From: Rubrimonas sp036735545
GTDB taxonomy: Bacteria; Pseudomonadota; Alphaproteobacteria; Rhodobacterales; Rhodobacteraceae
NCBI GenBank assembly: GCA_036735545.1
Contig: DAINOD010000004.1
Location: 19,327 to 83,326, forward strand
Reading direction: 5' to 3'
DNA: 64,000 bases
This document shows, in pieces, positions 34,091-42,931 of this stretch (the stretch's first letter is position 1; each line of letters opens with the position of its first letter). A program made the translations under genes and the position numbers. The notes below the pieces were generated by a model that saw nothing but the letters and a program-made list of their open reading frames with translations, ran no database searches and was not told where the DNA came from.

Positions 34091-35145
34091 GACGCAAGCC
34101 GACGGGCGAGCGGGGCCAGCGCGGCGGCGACCGCGGCGGCTGTGGCGTCCCAGCCCGGCATGGCCTGCGCCGCGGCGTGGGCGGCGGCGCCCATCCGGTC
34201 ACGCAAAGGCGCGTCGTCCAGCAGGCGCCGCAGCGCCGTCGCCAGCGCCGGAGCGTCGTCGACGGGGGCGAACATGCCGCAGCCGTCGGGGACCACTTCG
34301 CGCGCGGCGGCGATGTCGGCGGCGACGACGGGCAGGCCTCGCGCCATCGCCTCGGCGAAGACCATGCCGTAGCCCTCGTAGCGCGAGGGCAGAACGAACA
34401 CGTCCGCCCCGGCATAGGCCGCGTCGAGGGTCGCCACGTCCACCGGCCCGTGCAGCGAGACGCGCCCGGCGAGCGGCCCGTCCTCGGCCCGCGCGGCGAT
34501 GCGCGCCGCCCAGTCCGGCGCCAGGGTCTGCGAACCGTAGACGTGAGCGCGCCACGGCGCGTCGGCGAGGGCCTCCAGCGCGTCGAGCAGCACGTCGTGG
34601 CCCTTGCGCGGTATCAGCGAGCCGACGCACAGCAGCACGGGCGCGCCCCCGCCGCCCGCGGCGCGGGGATGGCGGTCGAGCCCGGGGCGGGCGACCGTGA
34701 TCGACCCAGGGCCCATCCCGAACATCGTCGCGGCGGTCGCGGCGGTCGCGGCGGAGGTGACGATGATCGCCCCGGCCCGCGCCAGCGCGGCGCGTTCGCT
34801 GGCCTCGAGCGCCGCGGCCTGCGCCGCGGTCAACCCCGCCTCGAGCGCCAGCGGGTGGTGCAGCAGGGCCGCCAGCGGCGCGCGCACGCGGTCGAGCGCC
34901 GCCGCCGGCAGCGCGCCGAGCGCAAGGCCGTCCACCAGCAGCGGCCGGTCGGCCGGCGCGGCCGCCAGCGCCGCCGCCGCCCCCTCCAGCGCCGCGGCGT
35001 CGGGGAAGGGGAAGCCGCCGGGCAGCGGCAGGTGATCGAAGACGACGCCGGCGGCCGGGCCGGCGGCGATCAGCGCCCGGTCGTAGGCGTAGCCGCCGGT
35101 CGGCGTCGCGAGGTCGCCGGGTATGGCGAAGGTGACGCGGATCAA
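34087..35145 (-). CDS. Family-4 (GT-B) glycosyltransferase
   Basis: This 352-residue GT4-type retaining glycosyltransferase begins with an N-terminal Rossmann region (IPGDLATPTGGYAYDRAL). The C-terminal donor domain shows LLCVGSLIPRKGHDVLLDAL and the EX7E motif in SRYEGYGMVFAEAM. It is cytosolic, with no membrane segment. It starts with TTG overlapping the PTPS-like stop (TTGA), a rare start that suggests strict coupling. Next to a PTPS-fold enzyme, a role in putting a sugar on a pterin is possible; cyanobacteria have pterin glucosyltransferases, but the acceptor here is inferred. Confidence 0.82.
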   Translation of the reverse strand: MIRVTFAIPGDLATPTGGYAYDRALIAAGPAAGVVFDHLPLPGGFPFPDAAALEGAAAALAAAPADRPLLVDGLALGALPAAALDRVRAPLAALLHHPLALEAGLTAAQAAALEASERAALARAGAIIVTSAATAATAATMFGMGPGSITVARPGLDRHPRAAGGGGAPVLLCVGSLIPRKGHDVLLDALEALADAPWRAHVYGSQTLAPDWAARIAARAEDGPLAGRVSLHGPVDVATLDAAYAGADVFVLPSRYEGYGMVFAEAMARGLPVVAADIAAAREVVPDGCGMFAPVDDAPALATALRRLLDDAPLRDRMGAAAHAAAQAMPGWDATAAAVAAALAPLARRLAS

Positions 35146-35540
35146 ACCGGCCCCTCGAACCAGGCGCGCGCGACGTGGCTCTCGTTCAGCGTGACGCGCA
35201 GGCGCTCCACCCCGTCGCCGCCGGGGCCGAGCGCGCCGGAGCGGGCGGCCTGGGCGATGCTGTCGAAGATGAAGCGGCAGAGCCACTCGGTGGTCGTCAA
35301 CTCGCCCGCGGTCGCGGGCGCGGCGTCGAGATTGGCGTAGTTCAGCGGCTTCAACGCCGCCTTGAGCGCGTCGTGGGCGCGGCCGATGTCCACCACGATG
35401 CGATCCTCGGTCAGCTCGGCGCGGAAGAAGGCGACGTCGACGACATAGGTCGCGCCGTGCATCTGCTGCGCCGGACCGAAGACGTCGCCCTTCAGCGAGT
35501 GGGCGATCATGATGTGGTCGCGGACCTCGACGGCGTACAT
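35142..35540 (-). CDS. Divergent 6-pyruvoyl-tetrahydropterin-synthase-fold protein
   Basis: This 132-residue protein has the PTPS/QueD (T-fold) layout. H14 in MIAHSLKG and H28 in QMHGATY fit two zinc ligands, but the third (HxH) is A30. The cysteine expected before the HGH motif is missing, and the Asp-His pair of the LDHxNLD motif reads LNYANLD. The C-terminal LNESHVARAW keeps the pterin-anchoring glutamate. So the fold is kept while the usual catalytic set looks lost. The ATG at 35540 gives the family start MYAVEVRDH. It sits between an MDR dehydrogenase (31 bp upstream) and a glycosyltransferase. Confidence 0.82.
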   Translation of the reverse strand: MYAVEVRDHIMIAHSLKGDVFGPAQQMHGATYVVDVAFFRAELTEDRIVVDIGRAHDALKAALKPLNYANLDAAPATAGELTTTEWLCRFIFDSIAQAARSGALGPGGDGVERLRVTLNESHVARAWFEGPV

Positions 35541-35571
35541 GGCGGATTCCCCTGTGTGGCGCGGGGTCGTT

Positions 35572-36564
35572 CTAGGCCCTCGCGCCGTCCGCTCCAAGCG
35601 GCGCGTAACGCACCACCGGCGCGAGGCCGGGTCCGCGCACCAGATCGCCGTAGCGCGCGGGCAGATCGGCGAAGGCGACTTCGGCGTCGATCAGCGCATC
35701 CAGCCGGTCGTCGCAGAGCAGATCCAGCGCCACGCCAAGCCGGCGGCGGAAGTCCCAGCGCGGCGCGCGGGCGGGCGGGATGCTACCGACCTGGCTGGAG
35801 ATGATTCGCAGCCGCTGGCTATGGAACGCGCCGCCGAGCGGAACCGGCGTCTCGCCCGCGCCGTGCCAGCTCGTCTCCACCACGGCGCCCTCGCGACCGA
35901 GGGCGCCGAGGGCGGTGGCGAGGCCCGCGGAGGTCGCCGAAACGTGAAAGGCGAGGTCGCAGCCGGTCGGAGCGTCTTGCGGCGCACAAAATTTTGTTCC
36001 CAGCGCACCGGCCACCTTGCGACGCTGGGCTACAAAATCACAGATGAACACATCCGCGCCCGGAATTCGCGACAGGATCGCCGCAAGCAGGAGGCCTAGT
36101 GGCCCTGCGCCGACGATCAGGATGCGATCGCCCGGCGCGGCGCCGCTGTCCCAGGTCGCGTTGAGGGCCGTCTCCATGTTGGCGGCCAGCGTCGCGCGCC
36201 TGGGGGGCAGGGCGTCGGGCAGGGGCGTCACCGCAGAGGCGGGCAGGGCGAAGAAGGTCTGATGCGGATGCAGGGCGAAGACGGCGCGGCCGAGCAGTTC
36301 GGGCGGCCCCACCTCGACGCGGCCTACCGCGCAGTATCCGTACTTGACCGGGTGCGGGAAGTCGCCGGCCTGGAACGGCGCGCGCATCCGCACGTTCTCG
36401 CTTTCGGGCACGCGGCCGTCCAGCACCAGCCGCTCGGTGCCGCGGCTGACGCCGCTCCAGAGCATCCGCACGCCCACCTCGCCCGCCCCGACCGCAACGC
36501 TCTCGTCGCGCAGGGCGACGCGGCCCGGCCCCTCCACCCACAGCGCCTGCGCCTCGACCGCCAT
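35572..36564 (-). CDS. MDR-family dehydrogenase, first gene of pterin-like operon
   Basis: This 330-residue medium-chain dehydrogenase has the GroES-like N-domain with LWSGVSRGTERLVLDGRVP and the NAD(P) fold with LIVGAGPLGLLLAAIL. The usual catalytic-zinc cysteine near residue 40 is absent (SGVSRGTE); the same is true of BchC, to which the N-terminus has some likeness. It is not in a bch cluster, though. It leads an operon with a PTPS-fold protein, a glycosyltransferase and a methyltransferase. A role in reducing a pterin side chain is possible. It starts 38 bp from the divergent opgH gene. Confidence 0.75.
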   Translation of the reverse strand: MAVEAQALWVEGPGRVALRDESVAVGAGEVGVRMLWSGVSRGTERLVLDGRVPESENVRMRAPFQAGDFPHPVKYGYCAVGRVEVGPPELLGRAVFALHPHQTFFALPASAVTPLPDALPPRRATLAANMETALNATWDSGAAPGDRILIVGAGPLGLLLAAILSRIPGADVFICDFVAQRRKVAGALGTKFCAPQDAPTGCDLAFHVSATSAGLATALGALGREGAVVETSWHGAGETPVPLGGAFHSQRLRIISSQVGSIPPARAPRWDFRRRLGVALDLLCDDRLDALIDAEVAFADLPARYGDLVRGPGLAPVVRYAPLGADGARA

Positions 36565-36602
36565 CCCATCCCCCCGCGCCGCTTTCCGGAGCACCCGCGC
36601 CC

Positions 36603-38444
36603 ATGACCGACCGAACGATGTCCGCCGACGCCGCGCCCGCCTCGGCCGTCGCATCCCTGCCGCCCCGCGCGGCGGACCCGACCATGACGCCCGCCGGCCT
36701 GCAACCCCGCCGCGTGCTTGCGCGGCGCCGCGCGCTGGTGGCGGCGCTGAACGTCCTCACCGTCGCCGCCCTCGCCTGGGGCGTGGCGCTCGTGTTCGGC
36801 GCCGACGGCTGGAGCGCCGCCGACATCGCGATTTTCCTCTGCTTCCTGATCGGCGCGCCGTGGACCGTGATGGGGCTGTGGAACGCGCTGATCGGGCTGT
36901 GGGTGCTGCATGTCCGCGGCCTCGACGCCGCCAGCCCGATCCTGCGGGACGGCGACGGCGACGAGCCCATCCGCGCCCGCGTGGCGCTGACCATGTTCCT
37001 GCGCAACGAGGACCCGGCCCGGGCGCTCGGCCGGCTGGCCGCGATCCGCGAGAGCCTCGACGTCGCCGGCTGGGGCGAGCGCTTCACCGTCTTCGCGCTG
37101 TCGGACACGGACGACCCCGCGGTGGCGGCGGAGGAGGAGCGCATCTTCGCCGCGCTGCGCCCCGTCCTGGGCCTGGGCGCGACCTATCGACGGCGCGCGT
37201 CCAACGAAGGCTGGAAGGCCGGCAACGTGCGCGACTTCCTCGACCGCTGGGGGGCGGAGTTCGACTTCTACCTGCCGCTCGACAGCGACAGCCTGATGTC
37301 GGGGCCGGCGATCCTGCGCCTCACGCGGATCATGCAGAAGCACCCCCGCCTGGGCATCCTGCAGAGCCTCGCGGTCGGCGCGCCCTCTGACAGCTTCTTC
37401 GCCCGCGTTTTCCAGTTCGGCATGCGCGCCGGGATGCGCAGCTTCACCGCCGGCGCGGTCTGGTGGCACGGCGACGCGGGCGCCTACTGGGGCCACAACG
37501 CGATGATCCGCACCAGGCCCTTCCGCGAAAGCTGCGAGCTTCCCGTCCTGCCGGGCGCGCCGCCGCTGGGCGGCCACATCCTCAGCCACGACCAGGTCGA
37601 GGCGGCGTTGATGCGGCGCGCTGGCTACGAGGTGCGGGTGCTGCCGGTGGAGATCGACAGCTTCGAGGAGAACCCGCCGACCGTGCTCGACTTCATCAAG
37701 CGTGATCATCGCTGGTGCAACGGCAACATGCAGTATTTCCCGCTGATGGGAATGGACGGGCTTGTCGCGGTCAGCCGGTTCCAGATCGTCTCGGCGGTCG
37801 CGATGTATTTCGGCGGGCCGGCGTGGATGCTGATGACGCTGGCGGCCGCCTCCAAGCTGGTCTTCCCCGAGCGGAGCGCCATCGGGATCGATGTGGCCTT
37901 CGCCGTGGCGATGTTCCTCGTGATGTTCTCGGTGTCGCTGGCGCCGAAGCTCGCCGGCTGGCTCGATGTCGTCCTGACCCCCGGGGGCGTCGCGCGCTAT
38001 GGCGGCGGGTGGCGCTTCGGCGCAGGGGCGGCGACCGAGTTCGTCTTTTCCATGCTGCTGGCGCCGTTGGCGGCGCTCGCGGTGACGGTGTTCATGGGCG
38101 CGCTGGCGCTTGGGCGGCGGATCGCGTGGTCGGGCCAGCAGCGCGACCTGACGCGGATTTCCTGGCGGCAGGGGATGCGGGCGATGTGGCCGCAGACAAC
38201 CTTCGGCCTCGGTCTTGCGGCGCTGATTGTCGGCACGCAACCCGGCGTCCTGCCGTGGGCGGCGCCGGTCGTCGCCGGGCTTGCGTTCGCCGCGCCCTTC
38301 GCGGTGCTGACCGCCCGGCCGGGCCTCGGCGCCTGGGCCAAACGGGTGGGATTGTGCGCCACGCCGGAGGAGGTCGCGCCGGCGGGCGTGATCGCCCGGG
38401 TGCAGGGCGGCCCGCCGCCTTTCACGCCTGCGCGAGCCGCCTGA
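36603..38444 (+). CDS. opgH: Glucans biosynthesis glucosyltransferase OpgH/MdoH
   Basis: This 613-residue inner-membrane GT2 enzyme elongates osmoregulated periplasmic glucans. It has N-terminal membrane segments (about 45-100), then the catalytic domain with LTMFLRNEDPARALGRLAAI, NEGWKAGNVRDFL, the metal-binding PLDSDSLMSG and the product-site KRDHRWCNGN, then four or five C-terminal membrane segments. It lacks the long N-terminal extension of E. coli MdoH (about 850 residues), so it is a short form. No opgG lies next to it. Confidence 0.92.
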   Translation: MTDRTMSADAAPASAVASLPPRAADPTMTPAGLQPRRVLARRRALVAALNVLTVAALAWGVALVFGADGWSAADIAIFLCFLIGAPWTVMGLWNALIGLWVLHVRGLDAASPILRDGDGDEPIRARVALTMFLRNEDPARALGRLAAIRESLDVAGWGERFTVFALSDTDDPAVAAEEERIFAALRPVLGLGATYRRRASNEGWKAGNVRDFLDRWGAEFDFYLPLDSDSLMSGPAILRLTRIMQKHPRLGILQSLAVGAPSDSFFARVFQFGMRAGMRSFTAGAVWWHGDAGAYWGHNAMIRTRPFRESCELPVLPGAPPLGGHILSHDQVEAALMRRAGYEVRVLPVEIDSFEENPPTVLDFIKRDHRWCNGNMQYFPLMGMDGLVAVSRFQIVSAVAMYFGGPAWMLMTLAAASKLVFPERSAIGIDVAFAVAMFLVMFSVSLAPKLAGWLDVVLTPGGVARYGGGWRFGAGAATEFVFSMLLAPLAALAVTVFMGALALGRRIAWSGQQRDLTRISWRQGMRAMWPQTTFGLGLAALIVGTQPGVLPWAAPVVAGLAFAAPFAVLTARPGLGAWAKRVGLCATPEEVAPAGVIARVQGGPPPFTPARAA

Positions 38445-38514
38445 ACGCGCCGTTTTTCCGAAAGCCGCCGCCACCGGCCTGCGATAGCCTGCGCGCGCCT
38501 GTCGGAGGGAAAGT

Positions 38515-38868
38515 ATGGCGACGGCCGAGTTGATGGTGCGGCTGGCGGCCTGGTGGCTCTGGGCCGGAGCTGCGAGCGCAATCGCGTTCGTGCTTTTCGC
38601 CGGCCGTTTCGCGCCGGCGGCGCGGGGGGCGTGGGTGTTTCGACCGCTGCTGATCCCCGGCGTTCTGCTGCTCTGGCCGCTGGTGTGGTGGCGCACCCTG
38701 CGCGGGGCCGGACCGTGGACCGCCCGGCACGCGCCGCCGCTGCGGGCGCAGTCGGTTCTGGGGCTGGCGATGATCGTCGCGACGCTGGGGGCGCTTGCGG
38801 TGGGCTTGGCGGTGCGGCAGGGCCCGCCGACGGACACCGCCGCCGTCCGGATCGCGCCGTCGCCATGA
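38515..38868 (+). CDS. Small three-helix membrane protein
   Basis: This 117-residue hydrophobic protein has three predicted membrane segments (about 10-30, 42-60, 80-100) and short charged loops. WVFRPLLIPGVLLLWPLVWWRTLRG looks conserved in type but I do not recognise a family. The ATG at 38515 follows cggaggg. It lies 10 bp before the ferric-reductase/Rieske gene and starts that operon, so it may be a subunit of the same membrane complex. Confidence 0.7.
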   Translation: MATAELMVRLAAWWLWAGAASAIAFVLFAGRFAPAARGAWVFRPLLIPGVLLLWPLVWWRTLRGAGPWTARHAPPLRAQSVLGLAMIVATLGALAVGLAVRQGPPTDTAAVRIAPSP

Positions 38869-38878
38869 GGCGCGCGCG

Positions 38879-39871
38879 ATGAGCCACGCCTACGTCCCGG
38901 TGCAGTGGAACCGCGCCAAATGGGTCTACGACGCCGCGCTTCTGGCGGCGGTGGCGCTCTATCTGTGGGTGTTTTTCGCCGTCTCGCGGCCTCTGCCGCC
39001 CATCGACGGCTGGATATTGCAGGCGCGCGCCTTCGGCTCCTGCGCCTTCTTCCTGCTGACCGCCATCCTGTGCGTCGGCCCGCTGGCGCGGCTGGACGCC
39101 CGCTTTCTGCCGCTGCTCTACAACCGTCGCCATGCGGGGGTGATCGCCTGCGTCGTGGCGGCGATGCACTTCCACGCGGTCTTCGCCTGGTACTTCGACT
39201 TCACCCGCTTCGACCGCCACGCCGCGGTGCTGGGGGCCAATACGGCGTATGGCTCGGCGCTGGGCTTTCCCTTCGAGGCGCTGGGGCTGTTCGCGCTGGT
39301 CTGCCTCGCCGTGCTGGCGGCGGCCAGCCACGACTTCTGGCTGGGCTTTCTCGGCCCGCCCGCCTGGAAGTCGCTGCACCTGCTGATCTATCCCGCCTAC
39401 GCCGCCGTCGTCGCCCACGTGATGCTGGGCGCCTACCAGAGTTCCGAGGGCGCGCTGTTCGGCGCCGTCGCGGGCGGCTGCGCGGTCGCCGTGGCGGGGC
39501 TGCACGCGGCGGCCTGGGCGCGCGGGCGCCGCGCCGCGCCGCCCGCCGGCGACTGGGTGGCCGTGCCGGAGCCCGAGGCCATCGCCGAGGGCCGCGCGCG
39601 GGTGGTGGACCTGCCCGGCGGCGGGCGCGCGGCGGTGTGGCGGCACGAGGGGCGGCTCTACGCCACCTCCAACGCCTGCGCGCACCAGAACGGGCCGTTG
39701 GGCGAGGGGCGCATCCTGGACGGCTGCGTCACCTGTCCGTGGCACGGCTTCCAGTTCCGCGTGACCGACGGCCGTTCGCCCCAACCCTTCACCGACCGCA
39801 TCCCCGTCCATGACCTGCGCGTCGAGGGATCGCGGGTCTGGGTCTCGGCCCGTCCGCGGGCGGACGCATGA
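38879..39871 (+). CDS. Ferric-reductase-like transmembrane protein fused to a Rieske domain
   Basis: This 330-residue fusion has an N-terminal ferric-reductase-like domain (about 1-215, six membrane segments) with histidine pairs H85/H97/H99 and H167/H180 that could hold one or two b haems. It is followed by a Rieske 2Fe-2S domain (about 225-325) with C267-x-H269 and C286-x2-H289. This would pass electrons between membrane haem and an iron-sulfur centre. No flavin or NAD domain is attached, so the electron source is another protein. It overlaps the next gene by ATGA. Confidence 0.85.
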   Translation: MSHAYVPVQWNRAKWVYDAALLAAVALYLWVFFAVSRPLPPIDGWILQARAFGSCAFFLLTAILCVGPLARLDARFLPLLYNRRHAGVIACVVAAMHFHAVFAWYFDFTRFDRHAAVLGANTAYGSALGFPFEALGLFALVCLAVLAAASHDFWLGFLGPPAWKSLHLLIYPAYAAVVAHVMLGAYQSSEGALFGAVAGGCAVAVAGLHAAAWARGRRAAPPAGDWVAVPEPEAIAEGRARVVDLPGGGRAAVWRHEGRLYATSNACAHQNGPLGEGRILDGCVTCPWHGFQFRVTDGRSPQPFTDRIPVHDLRVEGSRVWVSARPRADA

Positions 39872-40617
39872 CCGATCGCCCGTTCTTCATCGGCTGGGCC
39901 GCGGTCCCGCCCGGGCTTCGCGGGTTTCTCGCGCTGGCGGCGGTGGTGCTGCTCGGCGCCGCGGCGGGGGTGGCGCTGGCCGTCGCCGCCGCGCAGCCCG
40001 ACCCCGGCGACGGCGGCGTCTTCGGCTGGGAGGACGACGTGCCCGGGGTGATCGTCGAGGAGGCCTATCCGCTGCTCTACGTCACCGAGACCACCGACCG
40101 GCTTGCGGCGGGTTCGGTCGTGGTCATGTCGGCGCTGAACAAGGCGGGCGTGTCGCAGCGCACCCGGCCCATGGCGGGGCGGGCCGTCACAGCCTCGGGG
40201 CTCTACACGATGCGCGGCGGCGTGGTGATGCTGCAACTGCGCTTCGCCGACCGCGGCCTGCTGCCGCGCGACGGCGAGCCGGAGCCGATCCCGGCGCGGG
40301 AGGACCTCGGCCGCTGGCGGCTGACCGGGGAGATCTGCGACGGCAAGTGCTACGCCGGCGCCATGCGGCCGGGCGCGGGGATCAGCCACAAGGCTTGCGC
40401 CGCGCTCTGCCTGCTGGGCGACGTGCCGCCGATCTTCGTGCTGGCCGAGCCCTTCATGGGCTCGGAATACCTGCTGCTCACCACACCCGACGGCCAGCCC
40501 CTGCCGGCCGGGACCATCAACCTCGCCGGCGTGTTCCTGTCGGCCGAGGGCGCGGTGGAGCGACTCGGCGATCTGCTGATCTTCCGCCTCGATCCCGCGA
40601 CGGCGAGGACGTTGTGA
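39868..40617 (+). CDS. Membrane-anchored protein with CxxxC...H..CxxxC motif
   Basis: I cannot name this 249-residue protein. It has one N-terminal membrane segment (about 17-42), then a soluble domain. Its most striking part is C157-x3-C161...H174-x2-C177-x3-C181, in EICDGKCYAGAMRPG followed by HKACAALCLLG. The spacing suggests binding of a metal, cluster or haem. Co-translation with the ferric-reductase/Rieske gene (ATGA) suggests it is the redox partner of that protein on the periplasmic side. It overlaps the next gene by GTGA. Confidence 0.72.
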   Translation: MTDRPFFIGWAAVPPGLRGFLALAAVVLLGAAAGVALAVAAAQPDPGDGGVFGWEDDVPGVIVEEAYPLLYVTETTDRLAAGSVVVMSALNKAGVSQRTRPMAGRAVTASGLYTMRGGVVMLQLRFADRGLLPRDGEPEPIPAREDLGRWRLTGEICDGKCYAGAMRPGAGISHKACAALCLLGDVPPIFVLAEPFMGSEYLLLTTPDGQPLPAGTINLAGVFLSAEGAVERLGDLLIFRLDPATARTL

Positions 40618-40898
40618 GGGCCCTCGCCGGGGCGACGGTGGCGGCGTTTCTGTCGCTGGCCCTGCTGCACGCCTCGCCCTGGTGGCCGTGGCGGGCGCTG
40701 TGCGGGCCGCTGGCGGAGACGGCGCTGTGCGACCGGGCCGGTCTGTTCGAGCTGGCGTGGCTGCACTGGCAGGGCGACTGGGTGGCGCGCGGGCTGCGCG
40801 GCACGGCGCTGGCGGATGCGGCGCTGCTGGTCTGGGCCTGCGGGGGCGTCCTGACGCTATCGCTGGCGCAGGCGGCGTGGAGCCGGCTGGCGCGCTGA
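40614..40898 (+). CDS. Small membrane protein, last gene of the Rieske operon
   Basis: This 94-residue protein has two predicted membrane helices (about 3-20 and 68-86) and two cysteines (LCGPLAETALCDRAG) in the loop between them. The GTG start overlaps the previous stop by 4 bp. No family recognised. Tight coupling to the previous three genes makes a structural subunit of the same membrane complex the simplest guess. Confidence 0.62.
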   Translation: MRALAGATVAAFLSLALLHASPWWPWRALCGPLAETALCDRAGLFELAWLHWQGDWVARGLRGTALADAALLVWACGGVLTLSLAQAAWSRLAR

Positions 40899-40956
40899 GG
40901 CTTGCGCCGCGGCATGGGCTGGCGTTGACTGCGGCCGACCCCGCCGGAGCCCGCCC

Positions 40957-41952
40957 ATGAGCCTCGCCACACCCTATCTGCTGTTTCTCGGCGACGCGCC
41001 CGACATGCTGGCGGCCAAGGTCGCGCTGGGCGTGCGCCAGTGGCGGCCCGAGAACTGCGTCGGCCAGTTGCGCATGGCGGGCTGCAAGGCCGACTGCGGC
41101 CTGCCCGACATGACCATCGCCGAGGCCGTCGCCAAGGGCGCGCGCACGCTGGTGGTGGGCGTGGCCAACCGCGGCGGCGTGATCGCGCAGAACTGGGTGG
41201 CGGTGCTGCAGGCGGCGCTAGAGGCGGGGATGGACCTCGCGGCCGGGCTGCACAACCGGCTCGCCGACGTGCCGGAACTGGCCGACACGGCCGCGTCGCT
41301 GGGGCGCACCCTGCATGACGTGCGCGTGCCGGACCGGCACTATCCCATCGCCAACGGCGTCAAGCGCGCCGGGCTGCGGCTGCTGACGGTCGGCACCGAC
41401 TGCTCCTGCGGCAAGATGTACACCTCGCTCGCGCTGGAGGCCGAGATGCGCCGGCGCGGACGCAAGGCGAGCTTCCGCGCCACGGGGCAGACGGGAATCC
41501 TCATAACCGGGCAGGGCGTGCCGCTGGACGCCGTGGTGGCCGACTTCATGGCGGGGGCCATCGAGGCGCTGACGCCGGACGCCGAGCCCGACCACTGGGA
41601 CATGGTGGAGGGACAGGGCTCGCTGATGCACCCATCCTTCGCCGGGGTCACCATGGCGCTGATCCACGGCGCCCAGCCCGACGCGATGGTGATCTGCCAC
41701 GAGCCCACGCGCAGCCACATGCGCGGGCTGCCGCACTATCCGGTCCCCTCGCCGCGCGCGGTCATGGAAGCCTGCCTGTCGGCGGCGCGGCTGACCAACC
41801 CGGCGGCGCGCTTCGTGGGCTGCGCGGTGAACACGGCGGCGCTCGGGCCCGAGGCGGCGAAGGAGAGCCTCGCGCGCCTCGCCGCCGAGACGGGCTTGCC
41901 GGCCTGCGACCCGGTCCGCACCGGGGTCGGGCCGATCGTGGACGCGCTGTGA
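40957..41952 (+). CDS. dgcN: D-glutamate N-acetyltransferase DgcN (DUF1611)
   Basis: This 331-residue DUF1611 protein has an N-terminal Rossmann-like domain and a P-loop-like LTVGTDCSCGKMYTSLAL (about 148-165), then HWDMVEGQGSLMHPSFAGV. Together with DgcA this family acts in D-glutamate catabolism: DgcN acetylates D-glutamate and DgcA racemises the product. The next two genes (dgcA and a D-amino-acid transaminase) support the call. It overlaps dgcA by 4 bp (GTGA). Confidence 0.85.
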   Translation: MSLATPYLLFLGDAPDMLAAKVALGVRQWRPENCVGQLRMAGCKADCGLPDMTIAEAVAKGARTLVVGVANRGGVIAQNWVAVLQAALEAGMDLAAGLHNRLADVPELADTAASLGRTLHDVRVPDRHYPIANGVKRAGLRLLTVGTDCSCGKMYTSLALEAEMRRRGRKASFRATGQTGILITGQGVPLDAVVADFMAGAIEALTPDAEPDHWDMVEGQGSLMHPSFAGVTMALIHGAQPDAMVICHEPTRSHMRGLPHYPVPSPRAVMEACLSAARLTNPAARFVGCAVNTAALGPEAAKESLARLAAETGLPACDPVRTGVGPIVDAL

Positions 41953-42929
41953 CGGCGCTGTCCGTCGCCCGCGAGCGTTACGAGATCGCCGGCGGCTTCC
42001 GCATCGCCCGCGGGGCCCGCACCCACGCGGAGGTGGTCGTGGCCACGCTGTCGGACGGCGCGCACAGGGGCCGCGGCGAATGCGTGCCCTATCCGCGCTA
42101 CGGTGAGACGGTCGAGGGCGTGGTCGCCGCCATCGAGGCGATGGGGCCGGCGCTGGCCGACGGGCTCGACCGCTCGGGGCTGCAGGCGGCGATGGCGCCC
42201 GGCGCGGCGCGCAACGCGCTCGACTGCGCGTTGTGGGATCTGGAGGCCAAGCGCGCTGGCCGGCCGGTCTGGCTGCTCGCGGGCCTTCCCGAGCCGCGGC
42301 CGGTCGTCACCGCCTTCACCCTCTCGCTGGACGAGCCAGACGCGATGCGCGCCAAGGCCGCCGCCAACGCCCACCGCCCGCTGCTGAAGGTGAAGCTGGG
42401 CGGCGCGGGCGATGTCGAGCGCATCCGCGCCGTCCGCGCCGGCGCGCCCGACGCGCGCATCGTCGTGGACGCCAACGAGGGCTGGTCGCCCGCCGACTAC
42501 GCCGCGCTCGCCCCCGAGTTCGTCGCGCTGGGGGTGGCGATGGTCGAGCAGCCCTTCCCCGCCGGCGACGATGCGGCGCTGGCCGACATGGCCCGCCCGC
42601 TGCCGGTCTGCGCCGACGAAAGCTGCCACGACCGCGCCACGCTGGCTGCGCTGAAGGGCCGCTACGACATGGTCAACGTCAAGCTCGACAAGACCGGCGG
42701 ACTTACCGAGGCGCTGGCGCTGAAGGCGGAGGCCAAGCGCCTCGGCTTCGGCGTGATGGTCGGCTGCATGCTGGGCACTTCGCTCGGCATGGCGCCGGCG
42801 GTGCTGGTCGCGCAGGGCGCGTCGGTCGTCGATCTGGACGGGCCGCTGCTGCTGGCGCAGGACCGTGCGCCGGGGCTGGTCTACGACGCCGCGGGGGCGC
42901 ACCCGCCCGCGCCCGAGCTTTGGGGTTGA
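41949..42929 (+). CDS. dgcA: N-acetyl-D-glutamate racemase DgcA (enolase superfamily)
   Basis: This 326-residue member of the muconate-lactonizing/dipeptide-epimerase branch of the enolase superfamily shows a KVKLGG lysine motif (about 139-144), the metal ligands in VDANEGWSP, EQPFP and DESCHD, and a second lysine in VNVKLDKTGG (about 241-250). Two catalytic lysines on opposite sides suit a racemase. Next to dgcN it is best read as N-acetyl-D-glutamate racemase. A dipeptide epimerase is the alternative by sequence alone. Confidence 0.83.
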   Translation: MTALSVARERYEIAGGFRIARGARTHAEVVVATLSDGAHRGRGECVPYPRYGETVEGVVAAIEAMGPALADGLDRSGLQAAMAPGAARNALDCALWDLEAKRAGRPVWLLAGLPEPRPVVTAFTLSLDEPDAMRAKAAANAHRPLLKVKLGGAGDVERIRAVRAGAPDARIVVDANEGWSPADYAALAPEFVALGVAMVEQPFPAGDDAALADMARPLPVCADESCHDRATLAALKGRYDMVNVKLDKTGGLTEALALKAEAKRLGFGVMVGCMLGTSLGMAPAVLVAQGASVVDLDGPLLLAQDRAPGLVYDAAGAHPPAPELWG

Positions 42930-42931
42930 GC

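Noticed and set aside
35572..36564. bchC (bacteriochlorophyllide dehydrogenase)
   Set aside because: The N-terminal likeness is partial, and its operon partners are a PTPS-fold protein, a glycosyltransferase and a methyltransferase, not photosynthesis genes.
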